From Cohnella rhizoplanae (GTDB lineage Bacteria; Bacillota; Bacilli; Paenibacillales; Paenibacillaceae): 64,000 bases of DNA. The notes beneath the pieces were generated by a model. The model made no database searches. It was not told the DNA's origin and worked only from the letters and a program-made list of their open reading frames with translations. Location: the NCBI RefSeq assembly GCF_948329515.1, contig NZ_CAOJCN010000001.1, forward strand, positions 492,776 through 556,775, read 5' to 3'. Position numbers and translations under genes: made by a program. Shown in pieces: positions 25,127 through 35,223 of this stretch (position 1 is the first letter of the stretch; each line of letters begins with the position of its first letter).

Positions 25127-26368
25127 TTGGCACATCGTGTAGTAGTTACCGGCATGGGAGTCGTAACATCCCTGGGCACGGATCTGGATACGTTCTGGAA
25201 TAGCCTGCTCTCCGGCAAGTCCGGCGTCAGCCTGATCGAGGCGTTCGATACCGCCGACTATCCGACGAAGATCGCGGCCGAGATCAAGAACTGGGAGCCC
25301 GAAGCGCACGGCATCGACAAGAAGGAAGCGCGCCGCATGGACCGCTTCGTGCAGTTCGGCCTGGCGGCATCGCTCAGCGCCGTGAAGGACGCGAAGCTCG
25401 AGATCGGCGTCAACGCCGATGCCGACCGCGTCGGCGTCAGCGTAGGCTCCGGCATCGGGGGCCTCGGCACCTGGGAAGACCAGCATACGATCCTCATGGA
25501 GAAGGGCCCGCGCCGCGTCAGTCCTTTCTTCATCCCGATGATGATCGCCAACATGGCAAGCGGACAGATCTCCATCGTCACGGGCGCCAAGGGCCCCAAC
25601 ACGACGGCCGTGACGGCTTGCGCGACCGGCACGCATTCGATCGGCGACTCGTTCAAGCTGATCCAGCGCGGCGACGCCGACGTCATGATCTGCGGCGGCG
25701 CCGAGGCGACGATCCGCCCGATCGCGGTGGCCGGCTTCTCCAACATGCGGGCGATGAGCACGCGCAACGACGAGCCTCACAAGGCGAGCCGCCCGTTCGA
25801 TACGGACCGCGACGGCTTCGTCATGGGCGAAGGCGCAGGCGTGCTCATCCTTGAATCGTTGGAGCATGCGACCGCGCGCGGCGCGCGCATCTACGCCGAG
25901 GTGATCGGTTACGGCATGAGCGGCGACGCCCATCACATGACCGAGCCGGACCCGGACGGCGCGGCACGATGCATGGCGCGCGCGATCAAGGACGCCGGCA
26001 TCGCGCCGGAAGAGATCGGCTACATCAATGCGCACGGCACGTCGACGCCGGTCGGGGACAAGTCCGAGACCGAGGCGGTCAAGCGCACGTTCGGCGATCA
26101 CGCCAAGCAGCTCGCCGTCAGCTCGACCAAGTCGATGACGGGACACATGCTCGGCGCGGCCGGCGGCGTCGAAGCCGTCATCGTCGGGCTCGCGCTCCAG
26201 AACGGAGTGCTCCCGCCGACGATCAATCTCGACAACCAGGACCCGGAGTGCGATCTGGATTATATTCCGAACGTACCGCGCAAGGCGGACGTGAAGGTGG
26301 CGCTGTCGAATTCGTTCGGCTTCGGCGGACACAACGCCACGGTCATTTTGCGCAAATACGAGGCCTGA
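25127..26368 (+). CDS. fabF: beta-ketoacyl-ACP synthase II
   Basis: The 413-residue enzyme has the Cys-His-His triad: cysteine in [13 protein letters not shown] near residue 164, histidine in [11 protein letters not shown] near 304 and histidine in [13 protein letters not shown] near 341. It elongates acyl-ACP chains and is involved in temperature control of membrane composition in related species. The start is TTG at 25127 with AGAGGTGAAG upstream, giving [18 protein letters not shown] strong terminator follows. Confidence 0.96.
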   Translation: MAHRVVVTGMGVVTSLGTDLDTFWNSLLSGKSGVSLIEAFDTADYPTKIAAEIKNWEPEAHGIDKKEARRMDRFVQFGLAASLSAVKDAKLEIGVNADADRVGVSVGSGIGGLGTWEDQHTILMEKGPRRVSPFFIPMMIANMASGQISIVTGAKGPNTTAVTACATGTHSIGDSFKLIQRGDADVMICGGAEATIRPIAVAGFSNMRAMSTRNDEPHKASRPFDTDRDGFVMGEGAGVLILESLEHATARGARIYAEVIGYGMSGDAHHMTEPDPDGAARCMARAIKDAGIAPEEIGYINAHGTSTPVGDKSETEAVKRTFGDHAKQLAVSSTKSMTGHMLGAAGGVEAVIVGLALQNGVLPPTINLDNQDPECDLDYIPNVPRKADVKVALSNSFGFGGHNATVILRKYEA

Positions 26369-26387
26369 CAGTAAGCGATCGGCCATG

Positions 26388-26416
26388 ACGCAGGCGGCGT
26401 GCCGCCTGCGTTTTTT
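26388..26416 (+). terminator. intrinsic terminator after fabF
   Basis: ACGCAGGCGGC and GCCGCCTGCGT form a long stem with TTTTTT overlapping its end, 19 bases after the fabF stop. It separates the fab operon from rnc-smc-ftsY. Confidence 0.93.
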
Positions 26417-26507
26417 CTAAACGAGAAGACGGTCCCCCAGCGCGTCCGAGCGGACAAGCATCGCGATGCCGAGCTGGCGGCGGATCGATCGAAGGAGGAT
26501 GCCGAGC

Positions 26508-27275
26508 ATGAGCGAAGTCATGAACCGGCTGCAGGAGAGGGCGGGCGTACGGTTCCGGAACGTCGCGCTGCTGCGACAGGCTTTTACCCATACGTCCTAC
26601 GTGAACGAGCAGCGCGGCTCGCGCGTAGAGCACAACGAGCGACTTGAATTTCTCGGGGACGCCGTCTTGCAGTTGACCGTCTCGGAAGCGCTGTACCGGA
26701 TGTATCCGGATCGTCCCGAGGGCGAGCTCACCCGTCTTAGAGCTGCCATCGTCTGCGAGCCGTCGCTTGTCCGTTTTGCCGAGGCGCTCGAATTCGGGCA
26801 GGTCGTGCTGCTCGGCAAAGGGGAGGAGCAGACGGGCGGCCGGAGCCGTCCGTCCCTGCTGGCGGATGCCTTCGAGGCGTTCGTCGGCGCGTTGTACCTG
26901 GATCAGGGGTTGGCCGAGGTGAACCGGTTCCTGGGCGAGCATCTATTCGCCCATCTGCCCAAGGAAGGACAGGCGCCGATCAAGGATCACAAGACCGAGC
27001 TGCAGGAGCGCGTGCAGCATCTGGGGCTGGGGACGCTGGACTACCGGATTCTGGAGGAGCGCGGACCGGCGCATGACCGTGAGTTCGTCGTGGAGGTCCG
27101 CATCGGCGAGCGCCCGCTCGGCCAAGGCGCAGGCCGCTCCAAGAAGGAAGCCGAGCAGCAATCGGCGGCGCAGGCGCTGCGCCAGCTGCGGAGCGACGCG
27201 GAGACGGGCGGCGGCGCGGCCGCAGGCAGCGAGAGACCAAAGGTGAGGGATCCCCATGTATCTGAAAGGCATTGA
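26508..27275 (+). CDS. rnc: ribonuclease III
   Basis: The 255-residue endonuclease has the signature HNERLEFLGDAVLQLTVSE near residues 44-62 with the metal-binding acidic residues, and a C-terminal double-stranded-RNA-binding domain (DHKTELQERVQHLG, then GRSKKEAEQQSAAQAL). It processes rRNA and structured RNAs. AAGGAGG lies nine bases before the ATG at 26508. Upstream in-frame ATGs at 26466 and 26499 are too far from it or too close. It overlaps smc by 20 bases. The last 25 residues are low complexity. Confidence 0.95.
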   Translation: MSEVMNRLQERAGVRFRNVALLRQAFTHTSYVNEQRGSRVEHNERLEFLGDAVLQLTVSEALYRMYPDRPEGELTRLRAAIVCEPSLVRFAEALEFGQVVLLGKGEEQTGGRSRPSLLADAFEAFVGALYLDQGLAEVNRFLGEHLFAHLPKEGQAPIKDHKTELQERVQHLGLGTLDYRILEERGPAHDREFVVEVRIGERPLGQGAGRSKKEAEQQSAAQALRQLRSDAETGGGAAAGSERPKVRDPHVSERH

Positions 27276-30200
27276 GCTCGCCGGCTTCAAGTCGTTCGCC
27301 GACCGCACGCAGCTCGAATTCGGGCGCGGCATCACGGCGGTCGTCGGACCGAACGGCAGCGGCAAGAGCAATATCTCCGACGGCATCCGCTGGGTGCTCG
27401 GGGAACAGAGCGCCAAGAGCCTGCGCGGAGGCAATATGCAGGACGTCATCTTCGCCGGCAGCGACGCCCGCAAGGCGGTCAATTTCGGCGAGGTGTCGCT
27501 GACGCTGGATAACAGCGACAAGGCGCTGCCGCTCGATTTCGCCGAGGTTACGGTCACCCGCCGCGTCCACCGCAGCGGGGACAGCGAATATCTGATCAAC
27601 AAGCAGCCTTGCCGGCTGAAGGATATCACCGAGCTGTTCATGGATACCGGCATCGGCAAGGAAGCATATTCGATTATCGGCCAAGGGCGGATCGAGGAGA
27701 TTCTGAGCACGCGATCCGAAGATCGGCGCGGCATCTTCGAGGAAGCTTCCGGCATCGTCAAGTACAAGTCGCGCAAAAAGGAAGCGCAGCGCAAGCTCGA
27801 GGATACCGAGGGCAACCTGCTGCGGATTAACGATCTCGTCGTGGAGCTGGAGAGCCAGGTCGAGCCGCTGCGCAAGCAGGCGGCCAAGGCCGAATCGTTC
27901 AAGCTGCTGAAGGAAGAGCTGAAAAACAAGGAAATCGCGCTGTACGTGCACCAGATCGATACCGTGCACAAGACGTGGGCGGAAACGAACGGCAAGCTCG
28001 ACCGCCTGCGCAAGGAGCAGCTCGAGCTCGCTACGGTCGTGTCCGCGCATGACGCGCAGCTCGAAGAGGAACGCCAGGCGCTCCAACGTCTGGAGGAGGC
28101 GCTGGAACGTCTGCAGGACGAACTGCTCCGCACGACCGAGGAGACGGAGAAAAGCGAGGGCTACGGCGAGCTGCTGGCGGAGCGGCTCGCCAATCTGGCG
28201 CGCGGGCGTACGCAGCTCGAGGAGAGCCTGCAGCTCGCGACCGAGCGGCTGACGCTGGCTACGGCCGAGGGCCAGAAGCTCGCGGCGCGCAGCGCAGAGG
28301 TCGAAGGCGAGTTGGCTGCGCTCGGCTCGAAGCTGCGCGAAGAGGAAATGAAGCTGGCGATCGTCGACGGCAGCGAGGATGCCGAAGAGCGGCTGAAGAC
28401 CGATCTGTTCGAGACGATGAACGCGATGGCCCAGGCGCGCAACGATATTCGATACTGCGAGCAGCAGCGCGAGGAGCTGGCGCGGAAGTCCGCGCGCACC
28501 GCGGGAGAGCGCGCTAAGCTGGAGGAGATGCGCGAGACGCTGAAGCTGCGGGGCGCGGAGCTCGAGCAGCGGGCAGCCGTCTGCGCCGAGGAGGTCGCCA
28601 GGGCGAGGGATCGCTATATCTCGGAAGGCGCGCGCGCGACCGAGCTGCAGCGCAAGCTCGAGGAGATCCAGGGCGAAGGGCGGCGGTGGGACCAGAAGCG
28701 CGAGGCGCTCGTGTCGCGGCGCGATACGATCGCGGAGCTGGCCAACGATTATGACGGCTTCCAGCACGGCGTACGCGAGGTGTTGAAGGCGGCCAAGCGC
28801 GGCCATCTGCATGGCGTGCACGGCGCGGTGGCGGAGCTCGTGACCGTGCCGGCCCACCTGGAGGTCGCGGTGGAGACCGCGCTCGGCGCGGCGCTTCAGA
28901 ATATCGTCATGGAAAACGAATCGACGTCGCGCGCCGCGATCGGCTACCTGAAGCAGCGGCAGTCGGGACGCGCGACGTTCCTGCCGCTGGACGTCATCAA
29001 GCCGCGCAACGTCGGGGACAGCGACCGACGGATCGTCGCGGAGTCCGAGGGATTCGTCGGCGTCGCGTCCGAGCTCGTGAGTTTTGAGTCTCGGTACGCG
29101 GGCATCGTCGGCAGCATGCTCGGCAACGTACTGATCGCGGAGAAGCTGGAGCATGCGAACCGGATCGCCTCGCGTCTGCAGTACCGTTACCGGGTCGTGA
29201 CGCTCGAGGGCGACGTCGTCAATGCGGGCGGCTCGATGACCGGGGGCAGCCTGGCGCGCAAGTCGTCCAACCTGCTCGGCCGCCAGCGGCAGCTCGAGGA
29301 GCTGGCGAAGGAAATCAAGGCCGCGGAGCAGGCCCGGATCAAGGTGCGCGCCGAATTCGACGACCTGAAAAAGGAGCTGTCCCTGGCGCAGCAAAACATC
29401 GAGCAACTCCGCGAATCCGGCGAGCGTGCCCGCATGGAAGAGCAGCAGGCAGCCGCGCAGCGGCAGCGGCACAAGGAGGAGCGCGAGCAGCTCGAGTCCC
29501 AGCTGGCCGCCGTCGGCGGCGACGAAGGCGGGCTCGGCCGGGAGAAGGCCGAGCTGGCCGCCGCCCGCGCGGAGGCCGAAGCCCGGCTCGCGAAGCATGC
29601 CGCCGAGGAGGAGAGCCTGTCGCGCGCCATCCGCGAGGCGGAGGAGCTCAAGCGGCGCAGCGCGAGCGCGAAGGAAGAGCTGCAGTCGCAACTGACCGAG
29701 CTGAAGGTGTCGATCGCGCGCATGGAGCAGGAGCGCGCGTCCATCGCCGATCAGGTCGGCAGGCACCGCGGCGAAGAATTAAGGTTAACGGCGGAGTCCC
29801 GCCAGTTGAAGGAGACGCTCGCGCAGAACGCGGCGGATACGGAGCGGACGGCCGCGGAGCAGAACGAACAGCGCGAACGGCTGAACGCGCTGCGTCTGGC
29901 CAAAAAAGAATACACCGAGGGAATCGAGTTCCGCCGCGCAGACCGGGCGCAGCGGCAGCGCGAGCTCGAGCGCAAGGAAAACGAGACGCGGGAGCAGCGC
30001 AACCAGCTGCGCCAAGTCGAGGACCAGCTGCGTCAGGCGGAGATCGCCACGAACCGGATGGACGTTGAGCTCGACAACCTGCTTCGCAAGCTGAGCGAGG
30101 AATACGAGATCGGCTACGAATGGGCCAAGGAAAAGTACGCGGTTCCAGAAGACGTGCCCGCCGCCCAGAACGAGGTGCGCGAACTGAAGCGCAAGATCAC

Positions 30201-30831
30201 CTTGCTCGGCGAGGTCAACCTAGGCGCGATCGAAGAGTTCAAGCGCGTGAGCGAACGCTATGAATTCCTGGACGCGCAAAAAACCGACCTGATGGAAGCC
30301 AAAAGCAAGCTGCACGCGATCATCCACGAAATGGACGAGGAGATGTCGAGGCGGTTCCGCACGACGTTCGACCAGATCCGCGGCCACTTCGTCGTCGTCT
30401 TCTCCAAGCTGTTCGGCGGCGGACGGGCGGACTTGATCTTGAGCGAGCCCGAACGTCCGCTCGATACGGGCATCGAGATCGTCGCGCAGCCGCCCGGCAA
30501 GAAGCTACAGAATCTGCAGCTGCTGTCCGGCGGGGAGCGGGCGCTGACGGCGATCGCGCTGCTATTCGCGATTCTGAACGTGAAGCCGGTGCCGTTCTGC
30601 GTGCTCGACGAGGTCGAGGCCGCGCTGGACGAGGCAAACGTGGCCAGGTACGCGCACTATATGCGCGAATTTTCCGAGCTGACGCAGTTCATCGTCGTGA
30701 CGCACCGCAAGGGCACGATGGAGGAAGCGGACATGCTGTACGGCGTGACCATGGAGGAAGGCGGCGTGTCCAAGCTCGTCTCCGTCAAGCTGGAGGAGAG
30801 CGAAGCGTTTACCGCCGAGGCGACGGCATAA
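27256..30831 (+). CDS. smc: chromosome segregation ATPase SMC
   Basis: The 1191-residue protein has Walker A GPNGSGKSN at residues 31-39, long coiled-coil arms (about 170-500 and 670-1020), a hinge near 510-660 (VAELVTVPAHLEVAVETALG, GDVVNAGGSMTGGS) and the C-terminal signature LSGGERALTAIALLFA with Walker B VLDEVEAALDEAN. It compacts and organises the chromosome with ScpA/ScpB. Its length is normal for the family, and the order rnc-smc-ftsY is the classical one. Confidence 0.97.
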   Translation: MYLKGIELAGFKSFADRTQLEFGRGITAVVGPNGSGKSNISDGIRWVLGEQSAKSLRGGNMQDVIFAGSDARKAVNFGEVSLTLDNSDKALPLDFAEVTVTRRVHRSGDSEYLINKQPCRLKDITELFMDTGIGKEAYSIIGQGRIEEILSTRSEDRRGIFEEASGIVKYKSRKKEAQRKLEDTEGNLLRINDLVVELESQVEPLRKQAAKAESFKLLKEELKNKEIALYVHQIDTVHKTWAETNGKLDRLRKEQLELATVVSAHDAQLEEERQALQRLEEALERLQDELLRTTEETEKSEGYGELLAERLANLARGRTQLEESLQLATERLTLATAEGQKLAARSAEVEGELAALGSKLREEEMKLAIVDGSEDAEERLKTDLFETMNAMAQARNDIRYCEQQREELARKSARTAGERAKLEEMRETLKLRGAELEQRAAVCAEEVARARDRYISEGARATELQRKLEEIQGEGRRWDQKREALVSRRDTIAELANDYDGFQHGVREVLKAAKRGHLHGVHGAVAELVTVPAHLEVAVETALGAALQNIVMENESTSRAAIGYLKQRQSGRATFLPLDVIKPRNVGDSDRRIVAESEGFVGVASELVSFESRYAGIVGSMLGNVLIAEKLEHANRIASRLQYRYRVVTLEGDVVNAGGSMTGGSLARKSSNLLGRQRQLEELAKEIKAAEQARIKVRAEFDDLKKELSLAQQNIEQLRESGERARMEEQQAAAQRQRHKEEREQLESQLAAVGGDEGGLGREKAELAAARAEAEARLAKHAAEEESLSRAIREAEELKRRSASAKEELQSQLTELKVSIARMEQERASIADQVGRHRGEELRLTAESRQLKETLAQNAADTERTAAEQNEQRERLNALRLAKKEYTEGIEFRRADRAQRQRELERKENETREQRNQLRQVEDQLRQAEIATNRMDVELDNLLRKLSEEYEIGYEWAKEKYAVPEDVPAAQNEVRELKRKITLLGEVNLGAIEEFKRVSERYEFLDAQKTDLMEAKSKLHAIIHEMDEEMSRRFRTTFDQIRGHFVVVFSKLFGGGRADLILSEPERPLDTGIEIVAQPPGKKLQNLQLLSGGERALTAIALLFAILNVKPVPFCVLDEVEAALDEANVARYAHYMREFSELTQFIVVTHRKGTMEEADMLYGVTMEEGGVSKLVSVKLEESEAFTAEATA

Positions 30832-30905
30832 GGCCAAGCGGGCGATATCGATAGCGGGCTGCGTCAACGCGCGAGCGGACGGGAGCCCCGCAGGAGGAAT
30901 GAAGA

Positions 30906-31898
30906 ATGAGTTTTTTCAAACGACTGAAAGAAAGCATCGCCTCGAAAACGGAGACGGTAACGAATAAGTTTAAGGAAGGTCTCGCCAAGACGCGCGACGC
31001 CTTTGTCGGCCAGGTGACCGATTTGTTCACCCGGCGCAAAAAGATCGACGAAGCTTTTTTCGAGGAGCTCGAGGAGATTCTGATCGGCGCCGACGTTGGC
31101 GTCAACACGGTCATGGAGCTGATCGAGGACCTGCGCGACGAAGTGAAGAAGCGGCGTATCGAGCAGCCGTCCGAGCTGCAGCCGATCCTCTCCGAGAAGC
31201 TGGTGGGGCTGCTGACCGAGAGCGGCGAATCCTCGCAGCTTAAGATGAACCCGGGGGGCATTACGGTCATTCTGTTCGTCGGGGTCAACGGCGTCGGCAA
31301 GACGACGACGATCGGCAAACTCGCCCACCGGTTCAAGCAAGAGGGCAAAAAGGTGCTGCTGGCCGCGGGCGACACGTTCCGCGCGGGCGCAATCGAGCAG
31401 CTGCAGGTATGGGGCGAGCGCGTCGGCGTCGAAGTCATCAGCCAGCAGGCCGGCTCCGATCCGGCGGCGGTCATGTACGACGCCGTCCAGGCGGCCAAGC
31501 AGCGCGGCGTGGATGTCCTGCTGTGCGATACGGCCGGTCGCCTGCAGAATAAGGCGAATCTGATGGAGGAGCTGTCCAAGATCTATCGCGTCATCCAGCG
31601 GGAGATCCCAAGCGCGCCGCATGAGACGCTGCTCGTGCTGGACGCGGCGACGGGGCAGAACGCGCTTCAGCAGGCCAAGCTGTTCGGCGAGAAGAGCGGC
31701 GTTTCCGGTCTTGTGCTGACCAAGCTCGACGGTACGGCCAAGGGCGGCATCGTCATCGCGATCCGGCGGGAAATGTCGCTGCCGGTCAAGTTCGTCGGAC
31801 TCGGCGAGAAAATGGACGACCTGCAGCAATTCGACGCCGAGCAGTTCGTGCATGCGCTATTCGCAGGCCTGGCGGAAGAACAGCCGGCCGCCGAATAG
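30906..31898 (+). CDS. ftsY: signal recognition particle receptor FtsY
   Basis: The 330-residue SRP GTPase has an N domain, G1 GVNGVGKTTTIGKLA near residues 126-140, DTFRAGA near 158-164, DTAGR near 206-210, TKLDGTAKGG near 264-273 and GLGEKMDDLQ near 299-308. It receives SRP-bound ribosomes at the membrane. CAGGAGGAATGAAG precedes the ATG. A terminator follows the stop. Confidence 0.97.
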   Translation: MSFFKRLKESIASKTETVTNKFKEGLAKTRDAFVGQVTDLFTRRKKIDEAFFEELEEILIGADVGVNTVMELIEDLRDEVKKRRIEQPSELQPILSEKLVGLLTESGESSQLKMNPGGITVILFVGVNGVGKTTTIGKLAHRFKQEGKKVLLAAGDTFRAGAIEQLQVWGERVGVEVISQQAGSDPAAVMYDAVQAAKQRGVDVLLCDTAGRLQNKANLMEELSKIYRVIQREIPSAPHETLLVLDAATGQNALQQAKLFGEKSGVSGLVLTKLDGTAKGGIVIAIRREMSLPVKFVGLGEKMDDLQQFDAEQFVHALFAGLAEEQPAAE

Positions 31899-31935
31899 TA
31901 ATAAGGCGTCACCGCGGAATACTGTGAACATCCGA

Positions 31936-31984
31936 CCGCAGCAGCAGCCCTCAGGGCGGCTGACTGCGGATTTTCTTTGTTTTT
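31936..31984 (+). terminator. intrinsic terminator after ftsY
   Basis: CCGCAG/CTGCGG and an inner CAGCC/GGCTG stem are followed by ATTTTCTTTGTTTTT. Confidence 0.88.
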
Positions 31985-31999
31985 GGGCAAAAATAAGGT

Positions 32000-32081
32000 T
32001 TGACCAAAAAAGCCAGCTGTACTAATATACTTCGTATGCGAATTATTTGTTAAGCAATCATTTGCACGAAAATCGTTCAAA
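32000..32081 (+). promoter_or_regulatory. promoter and candidate operator of the marR-MFS operon
   Basis: TTGACC (32000-32005) and TAATAT (32023-32028) are 17 bases apart. Downstream, TTTGCACGA (32061-32069) and TCGTTCAAA (32073-32081) form a nine-base inverted repeat with one mismatch and a 3-base centre, a likely MarR dimer site. A second shorter repeat, TTCGTATGCGAA, spans 32031-32042 at the start site. Confidence 0.7.
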
Positions 32082-32108
32082 TCTTTTTTGGAGACAAGGG
32101 GGAGGGAG

Positions 32109-32561
32109 ATGGGCGATCAATCGTTAATTTCCGAGTTATTCAATTCGTTCAGAGAAGTCAATCAGTCTTTTTACCAATCGATGCAGCGAGCCGGACAGCA
32201 TCTGGGCGTTACGCCGATTCAACTGCTCGTGATGAAGTCGCTAAGGGGCAAGCCGCAGATGAGCCTCTCGGAGCTCGCCGAATGCCTGTTCGTGGGTCCA
32301 AGCACCGCGAGCGGCATCGTCGAACGGATGGTCAAGGCCAAGCTGGTCTCGCGGGAGCGCCCTGAGAACGATCGTAGATCCATCGCGCTGCGGCTGACGC
32401 CGGAAGGCGAGGCGTTGTGGGTAAAGATCGACGAACGGCGTAAAATGATGCTGGAGCCGCTTAACGAGCTCGGCGAAGAAGATATAAGCGACTTGCTGCG
32501 CATCCATGGACGCATCGTGCAAATATTACACAGAGCGAGAGAGGAAAATAAAGATGAGTAA
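32109..32561 (+). CDS. MarR-family transcriptional regulator
   Basis: The 150-residue protein has a winged helix: recognition region LSELAECLFVGPSTASGIVERMVKAKLVSRERPENDRRSIALRLT near residues 52-96, the standard MarR layout. It overlaps the efflux gene by eight bases and probably represses the operon from the inverted repeat upstream until a toxic ligand binds. The ATG at 32109 with a GGGGGAGGG ribosome binding site is preferred over the TTG at 32088. Confidence 0.9.
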   Translation: MGDQSLISELFNSFREVNQSFYQSMQRAGQHLGVTPIQLLVMKSLRGKPQMSLSELAECLFVGPSTASGIVERMVKAKLVSRERPENDRRSIALRLTPEGEALWVKIDERRKMMLEPLNELGEEDISDLLRIHGRIVQILHRAREENKDE

Positions 32562-34077
32562 TGCCATCGTATCCACCCTAAGAAGAGGCCCGATCGTCGC
32601 CTCGCTGCTTATCGGCGCGTTCGTCGCGCTGCTCAGCCAGACGCTGCTGAATGTCGCGCTGCCGAAAATGATGACGGACCTCGAGATCGGATCCAATACG
32701 ATCCAATGGCTCGTGACGGGCTACATGCTCGTCAACGGCGTCGTCATCCCGATTACCGCCTATTTAATTTCTAAGTTTTCGACCCGACAGCTGTATATGG
32801 TCGCCATGGGATTGTTCACCGCCGGTACAGTCGTGGCCGCTGTCGCACCCGATTTCGGCACGCTGCTGACCGGCCGCCTGATTCAAGCTGTGGGCGCCGG
32901 CATCATGATGCCGCTCATGTCGGTCGTGTTCCTGACGATATTCCCGATCGAACAGCGAGGCAAGGCGATGGGCATGATGGGCCTGGCCATGATCTTCGCG
33001 CCGGCCATAGGTCCTACGCTGTCCGGCTGGGTCGTCGAGCATTATTCCTGGCGCGTCCTGTTCTACATCGTTCTGCCTCTCGCGATCTTTTCGCTCATCT
33101 ACGGCGCGTTTGCCATGAAGAACGTAACGCAGACCTCCAAGCCGAAGCTCGACGTGCTCGGCGTCATATTCTCGACGCTCGGATTCGGCGGCATCCTGTA
33201 CGGCTTCAGCGACGCGGGCAATGACGGCTGGGACAGCAGCCGAGTTATCGTCAGCTTAACCGTCGGCGCCGTGGCGCTCGTGCTGTTCGTCTGGCGCGAG
33301 CTCGTCGCGAAGAAGCCGCTGCTCGAGTTCCGCGTTTTCAAATTCGACATGTACTCGCTGACGACCGTGATCAACGTCATCATCACGATGGCGATGTTCT
33401 CCGCGATGGTGCTTATGCCGATCTACCTGCAGAACATTCGCGGCTTCACGCCGCTCGAATCCGGCCTTCTCTTGCTGCCGGGCGCGATCCTGATGGGGAT
33501 CATGTCCCCGATCACGGGCATGATCTTCGACAAGATCGGCGCGCGCTGGCTGGCCGTCATCGGTCTCATCATCACGGCGTTCACGACGTGGGAGCTGAGC
33601 CGGATCGCGCTGGACTCGTCGTATATGCATATCATCCTGATCTACTCCGCGCGGATGTTCGGGATGTCGCTGCTCATGATGCCGATCCAGACGGCGGGCA
33701 TGAACCAGCTGCCGCAGACGCTCAACTCGCACGGCTCGGCGATGTCGCAGACGCTGCGTAACGTCGCCGGCGCGCTCGGCACGGCGCTGCTCGTCACGAT
33801 CATGACGAACAAGGCGGCAGACGAAGGCAAGGTGCTCACGCAGGCTTCTGGCATCGATCCGACCGACAAGGCGAATGCCGCACAGCTGGTGGAGATCGGC
33901 AAGGAAGCGACCTTGTACGGCATCCAGCATGCATTCGTCGTGGCCACCTGGATCACGGTTGCCGCGCTGGTGCTGGCCTTCTTCATCCGCAAGGTCAAGC
34001 CGCATCACGAAGTCATGAAGTCCGACAGCAATGCCAAAGCGGAAGCGTCCAAGTCCTCCGCACAAGTTTCGCGTTAA
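32554..34077 (+). CDS. DHA2-family MFS multidrug efflux transporter
   Basis: The 507-residue protein has about fourteen membrane segments, LNVALPKMMTDL near residues 30-41, the motif WLVTGYMLVNGVVIPITAYL, GRLIQAVGAGIMMPL near 110-124 and the antiporter motif C region GPTLSGWVVEHYSWR near 154-168. These are features of the EmrB/QacA group of proton-coupled drug exporters. The start ATG at 32554 overlaps the marR stop. Substrates are unknown. Confidence 0.9.
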   Translation: MSNAIVSTLRRGPIVASLLIGAFVALLSQTLLNVALPKMMTDLEIGSNTIQWLVTGYMLVNGVVIPITAYLISKFSTRQLYMVAMGLFTAGTVVAAVAPDFGTLLTGRLIQAVGAGIMMPLMSVVFLTIFPIEQRGKAMGMMGLAMIFAPAIGPTLSGWVVEHYSWRVLFYIVLPLAIFSLIYGAFAMKNVTQTSKPKLDVLGVIFSTLGFGGILYGFSDAGNDGWDSSRVIVSLTVGAVALVLFVWRELVAKKPLLEFRVFKFDMYSLTTVINVIITMAMFSAMVLMPIYLQNIRGFTPLESGLLLLPGAILMGIMSPITGMIFDKIGARWLAVIGLIITAFTTWELSRIALDSSYMHIILIYSARMFGMSLLMMPIQTAGMNQLPQTLNSHGSAMSQTLRNVAGALGTALLVTIMTNKAADEGKVLTQASGIDPTDKANAAQLVEIGKEATLYGIQHAFVVATWITVAALVLAFFIRKVKPHHEVMKSDSNAKAEASKSSAQVSR

Positions 34078-34092
34078 TGGTTAACGAATAAA

Positions 34093-34143
34093 AAGCCGTC
34101 TAGCGTCTGGGGGTGTTCCCGGGCAGCGAGGCGGCTTCTTTTT
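34093..34143 (+). terminator. intrinsic terminator after the MFS gene
   Basis: AAGCCGTCT and AGGCGGCTT (one G-T pair) enclose a second GC-rich stem and are followed by CTTTTT. Confidence 0.85.
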
Positions 34144-34341
34144 CGCGCATATTCCGCAGCTTCAGTATAGATGCATTCGATGGGAAGCAAGAAAATGCCG
34201 AATATCGCTTAATCTGCCGTTAATGCGTTCCGAATTCGCGCCGAATAATTCCTTGGTATTGTTGAAGTACGCCGCTTTCGCCGGCGCTGCGCCGAAAGGG
34301 CGCCGCTGAGCGGAGCAGCATTATGAAGGAGGGATACAGTA

Positions 34342-35205
34342 ATGAAAAGAAGCGCACTGTTATTGGCATGCGCCGTACTCGGAACGGGCGCGCTGCTGTC
34401 CGGCTGGTCGGGCGCGCGTACGGCTCATGCCGCGGGCCTGGCGACGCCGGATTACGAGGTGAAATGGTATCTGGACCCGTCCGTCGTGCTCGGGACAGAC
34501 CACAAGCTGAAGAGCGCCGTGCTGAATGCATTCGACATGCCGTCCACGGTCGAAAAGATGAATGTGGCGTATCTGGACAGCGACGGGCTGGACCTGAACG
34601 GCGCAGGCTGGGACGTGCGCATCCGCAAGATGGAGTCCGACAGCGACGAGGAATTCGAGGTGACCTATAAAAAACGCTATCCGATAGCAGGCGGCAACAT
34701 TCAGGAGGCGTTGAACGCGGCCGCAGCCGATGGCTTCGATTCGGAAGAGGAGGATTACGAGGCACAGATCGACTGGGGCTTCTCGTCCCAGACGCTCAGC
34801 TTCAGCAACAAAAAGGAAACGGAGCTTGACGGATACGACGGCATGGAGCTGCCGGATAACGGCGATTCCCGGGAGCTAGCGGAGGATCTCGTGCCGGGCA
34901 AGCTGGAAAATGAGCAATCCGGCGACTGGGCGGAGGATATCCTGCACGACGCTCATATATACGGGCCGGTCAGCGCCAAGCGGTCGATCGGCGAATGGAG
35001 CGGAGAAGAGCTTTACATCGAGGTATGGGAGATTAAAAAGGCATCGGGCAGCGGTTACGATTATCTCGTGGAAGCGTCGTTCAAGGAAGATGACTATGCT
35101 GCGGCATCCGCAAGACGGGATTCCTTGAAGAACAAGCTGGTCGCCGAGGGTTGGTTTCTGCCGCAGGACGGGCTCAAAACGACAAAAATTCTGGAGCGGT
35201 ACTGA
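34342..35205 (+). CDS. secreted protein with CYTH-like domain
   Basis: The 287-residue protein has a signal peptide (KRSALLLACAVLGTGALLSGWSGARTAHA). The mature part alternates charged strands as in CYTH/triphosphate tunnel proteins: YEVKWYLDPSVVL near residues 39-51, WDVRIRKMESDSDEEFEVTYKKRYP near 89-113 and LYIEVWEIKKASG near 229-241. CYTH enzymes are normally cytoplasmic and act on triphosphates with metal ions, so an exported version is unusual. The resemblance is by pattern only. GAAGGAGG precedes the ATG, and a terminator follows. Confidence 0.55.
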   Translation: MKRSALLLACAVLGTGALLSGWSGARTAHAAGLATPDYEVKWYLDPSVVLGTDHKLKSAVLNAFDMPSTVEKMNVAYLDSDGLDLNGAGWDVRIRKMESDSDEEFEVTYKKRYPIAGGNIQEALNAAAADGFDSEEEDYEAQIDWGFSSQTLSFSNKKETELDGYDGMELPDNGDSRELAEDLVPGKLENEQSGDWAEDILHDAHIYGPVSAKRSIGEWSGEELYIEVWEIKKASGSGYDYLVEASFKEDDYAAASARRDSLKNKLVAEGWFLPQDGLKTTKILERY

Positions 35206-35223
35206 ATCGTTTGGGAAAAGAGA

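Noticed and set aside
26980..29766. 928-codon open frame on the minus strand
   Set aside because: It lies entirely antisense to rnc and smc, is arginine- and leucine-rich as expected from a GC-rich complement, and has no ribosome binding site or family signature.
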